This document shows positions 1 to 7,875 of a DNA stretch of 17,845 nucleotides, piece by piece. The stretch comes from DASYSA01 sp036003885 (lineage in GTDB: Bacteria > Acidobacteriota > Blastocatellia > UBA7656): positions 1 to 17,845 of the forward strand of contig DASYSA010000248.1 of assembly GCA_036003885.1 (NCBI GenBank). Reading direction: 5' to 3'. Position numbers and translations under genes: made by a program. Each line of letters starts with the position of its first letter. The first letter of the stretch is position 1. A model generated the notes under the pieces. It was not told the DNA's origin and searched no databases. It was given only the letters and a program-made list of their open reading frames with translations.

Positions 1-334
1 GATCAGAGGTCAGAAGTCAGAGGTCAGAAGTCAGAGGTCAGAGGTCAGAAGTCAGAAGTCAGAGGTCAGAAGTCAGAGGTCAGAAGTCAGAGGTCAGAAG
101 TCAGAGGTCAGACGTCAGAGGTCAGAGGTCAGATGGCAGCACCAGTTCGGACCCAATCAAACGACGCAGGGAACTGACCTCTGATGTCTGACCTCTGACT
201 TCTGATTTCTGATCTCTGACCTCTGATGTCTGATCTCTGATCTCTGATCTCTGACCTCTGATCTCTGACCTCTGATGTCTGATCTCTGACCTCTGATCTC
301 TGACTTCTGACCTCTGACTTCTGACCTCTGACTT
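1..334. repeat. Heptamer array 1, head-to-head inverted
   Basis: Bases 1-133 are nineteen back-to-back 7-bp units, nearly all RGTCAGA (R = A or G). After a 40-base unique spacer (134-173), bases 174-334 are twenty-three units of the complementary form CTGANNT. The two arms are in complementary register, so a single strand could fold into an imperfect stem of more than 100 bp. The array reaches to within a few bases of the stop codon of the frameshifted permease (stop at 342-344) and runs off the left edge of the window, so its full length is unknown. The units vary mainly at one or two positions, as expected for an array that grows by slippage or unequal exchange. It could end the permease transcript, stabilise it or act in recombination; none of these is shown. 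Confidence 0.95.
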
Positions 335-341
335 CTGCCCC

Positions 342-2751
342 CTACTCACACCTCAGAGCCGCCATCGGATCGACTCTTGTCGCGCGCCGGGCCGGGACGA
401 AACAGGCTGCCAGAGCCACTCCTATGAGTAGCGCCGATATTGCGGCGAACGTCAGCGGATCGGTCGCACTGACGCCGAACAGTAGACCTTCCATCACTCG
501 TGTTAGAACCAGCGCGACTATGAGTCCTATAGAGACTCCGGTTGTCGCCAACAACGCGCCGTGACCCACCACCAGCTTGATCACATCCGACCGCTGTGCG
601 CCCATCGCCATTCTTATCCCCAACTCATGGCGGCGTTGAGTGACCGAGTAGCTGATAACGCCATAGATCCCGACCGCCGTCAGAACCAGCGCCACGCTTG
701 CGAAGATGCAGAGCACGATTGTCGAGAAGCGCTGCCGCGCCACCGAGGTCGCCAGAACCTGTTCCATCGTCTGAATCGTGGAGACAGGCTGCTCGGAATC
801 GATCTCCAGGACCTTGGCGCGAATCGCAGAACCCAGCGACGCCGGGTCGCCTTCGGTTCGTACCACCAGGTTAAAGAAGCGATCCGGTTCCTGACTGAAG
901 GGCTCGTATGTCTGAGCCTCCGTGGCATGGTCCAGGCCGCCCTGTTTTACGTCCCCAACGATCCCGACAATCTCGCGAAAGATCTCCTCTCCCATAGTTA
1001 TGTGTATTCGCTTTCCGATCGGATCTTCATCGGGAAAGTAGTGTCTGGCCATCGTGTCATTGATGATCACCACGCGCCTGGAGTCACCTGTATCGTGTTC
1101 GTTGAAGACTCGGCCTCGCATCAAAGGGATGCCCATGGCTTTGAAGTAATCCGGAGTGACCGCAAAATAGTTCGTCTTGGGCAAATCGCTGTCGATTACC
1201 CGAGGGCGACCTTCGATTACGACTCCCAGGTAGAAGGGGTCGGTTACGGGCAAAACGTTCGAGCCTCCAACAGACTGGACTCCCGGGAGAGTCGAGACCT
1301 TCCCGATGAGCTTGTTGTAGAAATCGTTCGAGCGCCATTTCTCGAGGTACTTGCTTTCCGGCAGGAAGAGCCTAACCGTCAGTACGTTTTTGGGATTGAA
1401 GCCCGGCTCGACCTGTTGCAGCCGCCAGAAGCTTCTCATCAGGAGCCCGCCGCAAACAAGCACTACGAGAGCGAGGGCCACCTCCGCGATGACGAGGATG
1501 CTGCGAGCTCGCTGCTTTCGTGCGCCCGCGGTCGAGCCGCGGCCCGCGTCTTTGAGGGTTTCATTCGGGTCCGGTCGGGATGCCTGCAGAGCCGGCACGA
1601 TTCCAAAGCCGAGCCCCGTCACCGTGGTTATTCCCAGCGTGAACAAGAGCGCCCAGCTGTCGATCGATACATCCTTGACGCGCGGCAAGTCTTCGGGAGC
1701 CAGCGCCATCAACGCTTCGACACCCCACGCCGCGAGGAGCAGACCCGCGCCTCCTCCGACCAGGGCGAGCAGGACGCTCTCTGTCAGCAACTGCCGAACG
1801 ATGCGCCAGCGACTCGATCCAAGAGCTACGCGAATACCAAACTCCCTCTGTCGAGTGGCCGCGCGCGCGAGCAACAGGTTAGCGACGTTAGCGCACGCTA
1901 TCAGCAGGACGAAAGCCACGGCGCCCAACATCACGAGCAACGCCGGTTTGACATCGTGCACCGCATAGTCGAGCATCGGGGTCACCGCGATATCCCACCC
2001 GGTACATTGGTCGGGATATCGCTCTTCGAGAGAGCGCGCAATGCCCCTCATGTCATCCTGTGCCTGTCGTGTCGTCACTCCTGGTTTAGTGCGGCCAATG
2101 ACCGACAGCCAATGTGCGCCATGGGAGTTGCGATCATCCTGATCGAGTGCAAGGGGGGGTCCAGATCTCGGTCGCGTCGTCAGGGAATCTGAACGAGGGC
2201 GGCATCACTCCCACCACGATATGAACGACTCCACTCAGGGTGATGGTCTGGCCGACGATATTGGGGTCGGCCCCGAACTGTCGCTGCCAGAGACCGTGGC
2301 TTAGAACTACGACGTTGCCGCGCCCTTCCTGGTCCTCCTCCGCCAGGAAATCACGCCCAATCGCGGGCGGTGTGCCCAATGCGGTGATCAAGCCCGCGGA
2401 GACGCGCGCAGCTTGAATACGCTGTGGTGTGGATCCGCTCACCAGATTGTAGGAGGCCCCGCGATAGGCGCACAGGGATTCAAATGTTGAACTCTGGTTC
2501 TGCCATTCCAGGAAATTGCCTGGGGCCACTGGGAACTCGGGATGAACCGGCAGTTTGAACTCTCGCAGAACCATTAGCTGATCAGGCTCGGGGTAGGGAA
2601 GCGGCCGCAGCAGGACCGCATCGACAACGCTGAAGATTGCCGTGTTAGCTCCGATGCCCAATGCCAAAGCGAGGACCGCGGCTCCAGTGAAGCCCGGGCT
2701 CTTGAGCAGCATTCGAAATCCGTAGCGAAGGTCTTGCAGAAGTTCTTCCAT
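342..2751 (-). pseudogene. ADOP-family permease, broken by a single-base frameshift
   Basis: This is a sixth ADOP-type permease in two frames. Frame one runs from the ATG at 2751 (MEELLQDLRYG..., first membrane segment, conserved GIGANTAIFSVVDAVLLRPL) to about residue 200 (EIWTP), then hits a stop at 2134-2136. Frame two resumes at once and carries both FtsX-like domains, ending with PMAALRCE at 342. The break is at a run of seven C on the coding strand (G7 at 2153-2159). Removing one C gives an uninterrupted reading, EIWTPLALDQDDRNSHGAHW, which matches paralogues and makes a protein of about 802 residues, normal for the family. The start at 2751 is preferred over the ATG at 2769 because AAGAGGT lies 5 bases upstream and the paralogues begin at the same point. 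It may be a true pseudogene, a slippage-switched gene or a sequencing error. Confidence 0.85.
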
Positions 2752-2756
2752 CAAAT

Positions 2757-2763
2757 ACCTCTT
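2757..2763 (-). promoter_or_regulatory. Shine-Dalgarno of the frameshifted permease
   Basis: The coding strand reads AAGAGGT followed by five bases and then the ATG at 2751. This selects 2751 over the in-frame ATG at 2769, which lies inside the adjacent heptamer array. The same AAGAGGT precedes the start of the next permease at 5322. Confidence 0.6.
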
Positions 2764-2764
2764 G

Positions 2765-2828
2765 GTCATTTGTCATTTGTCACTTGGCACTTCGTCTCGA
2801 ACAAATGACAAATGACAAATGACAAAAC
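2765..2828. repeat. Heptamer array 2, head-to-head inverted
   Basis: Four units (GTCATTT twice, GTCACTT, GGCACTT) at 2765-2792 face three ACAAATG units and one ACAAAAC at 2801-2828, across the 8-base spacer CGTCTCGA. Bases 2765-2782 are the exact reverse complement of 2806-2823, giving an 18-bp perfect stem with partial further pairing inside. The array fills most of the gap between two permease genes. It begins one base after the stop codon of the upstream gene (2830-2832) and ends next to the Shine-Dalgarno of the downstream one. In the mRNA it would form a stable intercistronic hairpin without a U-tract. Confidence 0.93.
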
Positions 2829-2829
2829 C

Positions 2830-5322
2830 TCATTCGTATCTGAGAGCCACCATCGGATCGACCTTCGTAGCGCGTCGAGCCGGCAGATAACAAGCCATCA
2901 ACGCGACCACCGCAAGCAGCGCTGAAATCAAAGCGAACGTCATCGGGTCGGTCGCGCTCACACCAAACAACAGGCTGGCCATCAGTCTGGTCAATGCGAC
3001 CGAGGCCGCTAAACCGATACCCAGTCCTACAAGCGTTAATCGGATTCCCTGTCCAACCACCAGCGCAAGCACAGCGCCCCGGCTCGCTCCCAGCGCCATG
3101 CGAATCCCGATCTCGTGCGTTCGCTGTGTGACGACGTAGGACATTACGCCAAAGATGCCGACCGCGGCCAACACCAACCCAATAAGAGCAAACAGTCCCA
3201 GCAGGATCGTGCTGAATCGCGGCGCGGACAGCGCTCGGCTAAGTCGCTCATCCATCGTCGCGACGGTCGTGACGGGCTGCTCTCGGTCGAGATCGCGAAC
3301 TACATCGCGGATGGCTGCAAGCGAGCCTTGAGGTGTCCCGCTGGTTCGCACCGCCAGCATCAGCGTGTTGGTCCACCCTTCCCGGTTGTACTGGCGGTAG
3401 GGGACCAGCACCTCAGCGTTGGTCGCCTTGTCCAGGGTGGAGCCCTTGACGTCCGCAACTACGCCGACGATGGTGCGCCTCACGAAGCGATTCTCAGGCG
3501 TCTGGGCTTCGGGCGGGAAAAGGATTTCGGGGGCACCCATCCATATTGTTTTGCCGAGCGGGTCTTCATCGGGAAAGAAGCGGCGAGCTATTGTCTCGTT
3601 GATGATCGCGACCGGCTGCGAATCGGCCGTGTCGTGTTCGGTGAAGGCACGCCCCTTATGAACGGGAATCCCCATCGCTCGGAGATATTCTTCACTGATC
3701 AGAACGAACCTTACAGAAGGCACTTGAGCGATCGAGGCGGGAGTCGGTCGTCCTTCGATGCTGAAGTACTTTCCCCATCCTAACCCCGCCCCGAGCGGAA
3801 GCACCGTGCTCACGCCCGCCGACTCGACACCAGGCAGGGCTTGCACTCGCTGGAGCAGTTGCTCAAAGAAAGTTAGAGCAGGCGGTGTTGGCGAGTTTGC
3901 ATTCACAGGAACAGCATACTTCGCGTCCGGCAACGGTATGCGCATCGTCAAAACATTTTCAGGATTGAAGCCTGCGTCGACATTGCGCAAATTGAGAAAG
4001 CTCTTCGCCATCAGCCCGGCGCCGATCAACAACACGAGGGCTAGCGCCAGTTCGGCGGCAACGAGTATCGAGCGCAGACGGCTGCTCCGCCGGCCCGTTG
4101 TCATGCTGCGGCCCCCATCGCTGAGCGCGTCACGAACGTCCCGCTTTGTTGCCTGAAAGGCAGGAACCAATCCGAATATAGTGATAGTCAAGAGAGATAG
4201 ACCGAGCGTGAATAAAAGTACGTTGCTGTTGATTCCGATCGCGTTGTAGCGCGGCAACGTTGGAGGGAGCGTCAGTTCAAGCAGATCTACTCCCCAGGTC
4301 GCCAGCAACAATCCTGCCCCTCCGCCACTCAATCCGAGCGGGACACTTTCCAGCACCAACTGGCGAATCAAGCGAGCGCGACTCGCTCCGAGACTCGCGC
4401 GAACTGCAAGCTCCTTTTCTCTCGAGGCCGCGCGCGCCAGAAGCAGGTTTGCTACGTTGACGCACGCGACGAGCAACACAAACCCTACCGCGCCCAGTAG
4501 TACCAGCAATTCAGTCCTCACGTCTCCAACGAGCTGTTCGCTGAGCAGGGCAACGGATCCTTCAAGCCCATCGTTTCCGGGAAAAGCCGCCCGGATGTTT
4601 GCTGCAATCGCGGATACTTCGGCTTGAGCCTGCTCGACAGTGACCCCGTGTTTGAGCCGGCCGATCAGCACGACGAAGTGATTATTTCGACTATCCATGT
4701 TATCGCCGGGCGCAAATGAGATCGGCCGCCACAATTCGACCCTCGGCGTGTTATCGAGGAACGGCATGTCGCGAGGCATCACGCCAACTACGGTGTGTGC
4801 CTCGCCCCCCAGCGTGATCGTCTGCCCGACAATTCCCGGATCGGCAGCGTAGCGTCGTTGCCAGAGCCCGTAGCTCAACAGGACCACCCGATGGCGACCG
4901 AACTGTTCTTCTTCGGAAAGGAAACTCCGTCCCATTGCCGGAGTCACACCAAGAACCGAAAACAGGTTTGTCGTGGTGAACGCGCCTTGAACCCGCTCGG
5001 GATCCTGGTTCTGCCCGGACAGGTTGAAATCGCCATAGTAGAATCCCCCAAGCCCCTCGAACACGTGATTCTGGTCGCGCCATTCGCGATAGTCGGGCAA
5101 GGCACTTGGCGATCGTTGGCCCTGCGGACCAGACGAGAGCAGCGCCAGTCTGTCGGCTTCCGGATAAGGAATCGGGCGTAACAATACGGCGTCTACCACG
5201 CTGAAAATCGCAGTATTTGCCCCGATGCCCAATGCCAGCGCGAGGACCGCGCATCCGGCGAATCCCGGGCTCTTGAGCAGTATTCGAAATCCATAGCGAA
5301 GGTCCTTCAGAAGTTGTTCCAT
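2830..5322 (-). CDS. ADOP-family MacB/FtsX-like permease (830 aa)
   Basis: This is an inner-membrane protein of the acidobacterial duplicated orphan permease family, whose substrate is unknown. In order it shows: a cytosolic start with DLRYGFRILLKSPGF; membrane segment 1 (about residues 22-45, GIGANTAIFSVVDAVLLRPI); a MacB-type periplasmic domain (about 50-268); an FtsX-like domain with three membrane segments (about 270-392); a fifth segment (about 418-440); a second periplasmic domain (about 445-700); and a second FtsX-like domain (about 704-825) ending VDPMVALRYE. A short Asn/Pro-rich insert (about 471-482) lies in the second periplasmic domain and is absent from the neighbours. No Walker motifs are present, so it has no ATPase of its own. 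The start follows GAGGTGACCG. Heptamer arrays flank it on both sides, and its first 57 bases nearly match those of the downstream frameshifted permease. Confidence 0.93.
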   Translation of the reverse strand: MEQLLKDLRYGFRILLKSPGFAGCAVLALALGIGANTAIFSVVDAVLLRPIPYPEADRLALLSSGPQGQRSPSALPDYREWRDQNHVFEGLGGFYYGDFNLSGQNQDPERVQGAFTTTNLFSVLGVTPAMGRSFLSEEEQFGRHRVVLLSYGLWQRRYAADPGIVGQTITLGGEAHTVVGVMPRDMPFLDNTPRVELWRPISFAPGDNMDSRNNHFVVLIGRLKHGVTVEQAQAEVSAIAANIRAAFPGNDGLEGSVALLSEQLVGDVRTELLVLLGAVGFVLLVACVNVANLLLARAASREKELAVRASLGASRARLIRQLVLESVPLGLSGGGAGLLLATWGVDLLELTLPPTLPRYNAIGINSNVLLFTLGLSLLTITIFGLVPAFQATKRDVRDALSDGGRSMTTGRRSSRLRSILVAAELALALVLLIGAGLMAKSFLNLRNVDAGFNPENVLTMRIPLPDAKYAVPVNANSPTPPALTFFEQLLQRVQALPGVESAGVSTVLPLGAGLGWGKYFSIEGRPTPASIAQVPSVRFVLISEEYLRAMGIPVHKGRAFTEHDTADSQPVAIINETIARRFFPDEDPLGKTIWMGAPEILFPPEAQTPENRFVRRTIVGVVADVKGSTLDKATNAEVLVPYRQYNREGWTNTLMLAVRTSGTPQGSLAAIRDVVRDLDREQPVTTVATMDERLSRALSAPRFSTILLGLFALIGLVLAAVGIFGVMSYVVTQRTHEIGIRMALGASRGAVLALVVGQGIRLTLVGLGIGLAASVALTRLMASLLFGVSATDPMTFALISALLAVVALMACYLPARRATKVDPMVALRYE

Positions 5323-5344
5323 CGGTCACCTCTTCACAATAGTT

Positions 5345-5421
5345 GTCATTTGTCCGTTGTCCGTTGTCACTTGTCCAAGGAACTAACAATTGACAACGGA
5401 CAACTGGCAACGGACAACTGA
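5345..5421. repeat. Heptamer array 3, head-to-head inverted
   Basis: Five GTC-type units (GTCATTT, GTCCGTT twice, GTCACTT, GTCCAAG) at 5345-5379 face five complementary-type units (CAATTGA, CAACGGA, CAACTGG, CAACGGA, CAACTGA) at 5387-5421, across the 7-base spacer GAACTAA. The arms pair imperfectly over about 32 bp. The array begins six bases after the stop codon of the upstream permease (5428-5430) and ends 22 bases before the start codon of the downstream one (5322), so it is most of that gap. Its unit is related to that of array 2 (GTCATTT and GTCACTT are shared) but is dominated by GTCCGTT and GTCAGTT. Confidence 0.93.
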
Positions 5422-5427
5422 CCAAAC

Positions 5428-7866
5428 TCATTCACATCTCAACGCTATCATTGGATCGACCTTTGAGGCGCGGCGAGCGGGCACAAAACTGGCTGCCAGA
5501 GCCACTCCTGTCAGCACAACCGCGATTCCCGCAAACGTGGCCGGATCAGTCGCATCGACCTCGAACAGCAGGCTCGTCATCAGCCGGGTCAATGCGAACG
5601 CGGCAGCCAGTCCGAGACCGGCCCCGATCATGGTGAGTGTCATGGCGTGCCCGATGACCAGCCTCAAGACGTCGGACCTCTGAGCGCCCAGCGCCATCCG
5701 AATTCCAATCTCGTGGGAACGTTGAGTGACAGAATAGGACATCACCCCGTAGATCCCCACCGCTGCGAGGAACAGGGCCAGTGCGCCGAAGACCGCCAGC
5801 AGCGACATGTTGAAACGGCGCTGAGCCACAGAATTCGAGAGGAGCTGCTCAATCGTCTTAATGTCCGGGACCGGCAAGTCTCTATCGACGGCCCATACTT
5901 CGCTCCTCATCAGGTCGGCGAGGCCTTTCGGATCGGACGTGCTGCGAACTACGATGGTCATGAAAGGCCAGGGGTCTTTTTGGTACGGCACATACATCTC
6001 GGGCCTGGTTTGAGCAGCCAACCCAAAGTGTTTTACGTCTTCCACGACACCCACGATCTCCATCATCGGGGCGCCGTCTGCCTCAATGCGAAAGCGTTTG
6101 CCGAGCGGATCTTCGTCGGGCCAGAAGCGTCCCGCCATCGTCTTGTTGACTATGACGACATCATGAGAGTTCCGATCGTCTCGCTCCGTGAAGGCGCGCC
6201 CTTTCAGTAGTCGAGTACCCATCGAACTGAAATACTCGGAGCTGATCACTCGGTAGTCAGCGCTCGGGCTCTTGCCGGAACCATCCTCCGGACGGCCTTC
6301 AATGTAGAAGCTTCTACTGCTGTTTCCCGGTGTGAGCGGAAGTCGCGAGATTGCGGCCGCCGACTGAACCCCTGGCGCTGACTGGAGCCGCGCGATTACC
6401 TGCTGAAAAAACGTCGCGCGGCTACGCGGGTCGGCGTACTGCGCTGCCGGGAGCGAGAGCCGCATAGTGGAAATGCTGCGGGTGTCAAAGCCCGGATTGA
6501 CATTCGCGAGCCGAACGAAGCTCTTAATCATCAGTCCCGCGCCAATCAGGAGCACCATCGACAGAGCAATTTCCAAAGCGACGAGCAAGCCGCGAGCGCG
6601 ATTGCGGCGAGCGCCGGCCGTTCCGCCGCGGCCTCCTTCTTTGAGAGTTTCGTTCAGGTCGCTCCTGGTAGAATGCAGAGCTGGAACCAGGCCGAAGATG
6701 ACGCCTGTTGCAAGCGACACAGCCAGTGTGAAGCCAAGCACCAGGCCATCAAGCCGAATATTCTGAGCGCCATGGATGCCCGCGGGCATCAGTGAGACCA
6801 GCGGATTGATTCCCCATAGCGCCAGAAGCAAGCCAAGCCCTCCTCCGAGCACCGCAAGCAATAGGCTCTCCGTCAATAACTGTCTTACGAGTCTCAAGCG
6901 GTTCGCACCGAGCGCGGTCCGAATGGCGATCTCTTTCTGGCGGGTCGTTGCTCGCGCGAGCAGCAGGTTCGCGACGTTCGCGCAGGCGATCAGCAGAACG
7001 AAACCGACCGCCCCGAACAAGAGCAGAAGCGTCGCTCTCAGGTCGCCAACCTCGTCTTCGCGCAGCGTGATCAACAAGACTCCGCGGCCCCCGTTATCTT
7101 CCGGGTTCTGCTCTTCAATGTGCCGGGCAACCGCATCCATATCTGCTGCGGCTTGCGCGAGAGACACACCGGGCTTCAGACGGCCTACCGCGTCGAGGTA
7201 GTGACTATCACGTGTCGACGCCATGTTGACGTTGGGCCTCAGGACATGTTCCGGGACGATTTGCCTGGGCGGTATCCACAAATCCGATTCCTCAAACGGA
7301 AATCTGAACTGAGCGGGCATCACTCCAATGATCGTCAAAGGCTCGCCATTGGCAACTATGTTTTGCCCCACGATGCTCGAGTCGCCTCCGAAGCGGCGCT
7401 CCCACAGGCTCTGGCTTATGAGAGCGACTCGACCGTTGCCGCGATTCTCCTCGTCCGCCTTAAAGACGCGACCGAGGATCGGCTCTACACCCAGTACCAG
7501 AAACAGCCCGGCGGTGGTCACGGCACCCGCCACGAGCTCCGGCCTGTCCGCGCCTGTAAGGCTGAAGTGCTCTGGTCTGTACGTCGCCATGCTTTCGAAG
7601 GCCTGGTTTTGATCTCGCCAGTCAAGGAAGTTGGCGGGTGCGATCGCTTCACGGCTGTGACGTTTAAAGTCCCTTTCGAAGAGCATGACGATACGATCCG
7701 CATCGGGAAACGGCAGCGAGCGAATAAGGACCGCGTTGACCACACTGAAAATAAGAGTGTTCGCCGCGATCCCCAGAGCGAGAACGATTACAGACATCGC
7801 CGTGAAGGCCCGATTGTTTGCCATCATTCGAATGGCGTACCGCAGGTCGTGCATAACGGAGTTCAT
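5428..7866 (-). CDS. ADOP-family MacB/FtsX-like permease (812 aa)
   Basis: A duplicated orphan permease in the inner membrane, substrate unknown. Visible layout: cytosolic DLRYAIRMMANNRAF; membrane segment 1 (about 22-44); first periplasmic MacB-like domain (about 50-275); FtsX-like domain 1 (278-396) with ANVANLLLARATTRQKEIAI; segment 5 (426-447); second periplasmic domain (450-685); and FtsX-like domain 2 (687-808), including GVMSYSVTQRSHEIGIRMAL and a final VDPMIALRCE. Its N-terminus is the most divergent of the set: it has MANNRAF where the paralogues have K(S/K/R)PGF/L, and GIAANTLIF in place of GIGANTAIF. Its start codon lies 9 bases beyond the upstream stop codon, and the Shine-Dalgarno GGAG abuts that stop, so translation is probably coupled. 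It has no ATP-binding motifs. Confidence 0.93.
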   Translation of the reverse strand: MNSVMHDLRYAIRMMANNRAFTAMSVIVLALGIAANTLIFSVVNAVLIRSLPFPDADRIVMLFERDFKRHSREAIAPANFLDWRDQNQAFESMATYRPEHFSLTGADRPELVAGAVTTAGLFLVLGVEPILGRVFKADEENRGNGRVALISQSLWERRFGGDSSIVGQNIVANGEPLTIIGVMPAQFRFPFEESDLWIPPRQIVPEHVLRPNVNMASTRDSHYLDAVGRLKPGVSLAQAAADMDAVARHIEEQNPEDNGGRGVLLITLREDEVGDLRATLLLLFGAVGFVLLIACANVANLLLARATTRQKEIAIRTALGANRLRLVRQLLTESLLLAVLGGGLGLLLALWGINPLVSLMPAGIHGAQNIRLDGLVLGFTLAVSLATGVIFGLVPALHSTRSDLNETLKEGGRGGTAGARRNRARGLLVALEIALSMVLLIGAGLMIKSFVRLANVNPGFDTRSISTMRLSLPAAQYADPRSRATFFQQVIARLQSAPGVQSAAAISRLPLTPGNSSRSFYIEGRPEDGSGKSPSADYRVISSEYFSSMGTRLLKGRAFTERDDRNSHDVVIVNKTMAGRFWPDEDPLGKRFRIEADGAPMMEIVGVVEDVKHFGLAAQTRPEMYVPYQKDPWPFMTIVVRSTSDPKGLADLMRSEVWAVDRDLPVPDIKTIEQLLSNSVAQRRFNMSLLAVFGALALFLAAVGIYGVMSYSVTQRSHEIGIRMALGAQRSDVLRLVIGHAMTLTMIGAGLGLAAAFALTRLMTSLLFEVDATDPATFAGIAVVLTGVALAASFVPARRASKVDPMIALRCE

Positions 7867-7875
7867 GTTCTTCTC

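Noticed and set aside
1..334. CRISPR array
   Set aside because: The units are 7 bp, contiguous and lack spacers, and half are inverted. No cas genes are present.
122..349. 75-residue minus-strand open frame with a heptad peptide (RSEVRDQ-like)
   Set aside because: It is a translation of the 7-bp array: 21 bases give 7 residues, and no frame of the unit makes a stop. It has no ribosome site and overlaps the end of the permease.
342..2078. Independent half-size permease starting with GTG at 2078
   Set aside because: The frame upstream of the GTG continues the family match as far as the C7 run, so this is the second part of one broken gene, not a separate gene.
561..2192. 543-residue plus-strand open frame opposite the frameshifted permease
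   Set aside because: It lies antisense to a gene with clear family identity, shows no recognisable domain and has the Arg/His-rich composition typical of shadow frames. It also spans the frameshift.
2765..5421. Permease gene 2830-5322 as a mobile element bounded by terminal repeats
   Set aside because: The flanking heptamer arrays are each internally inverted and use different units, there are no target-site duplications, and no transposase is present.
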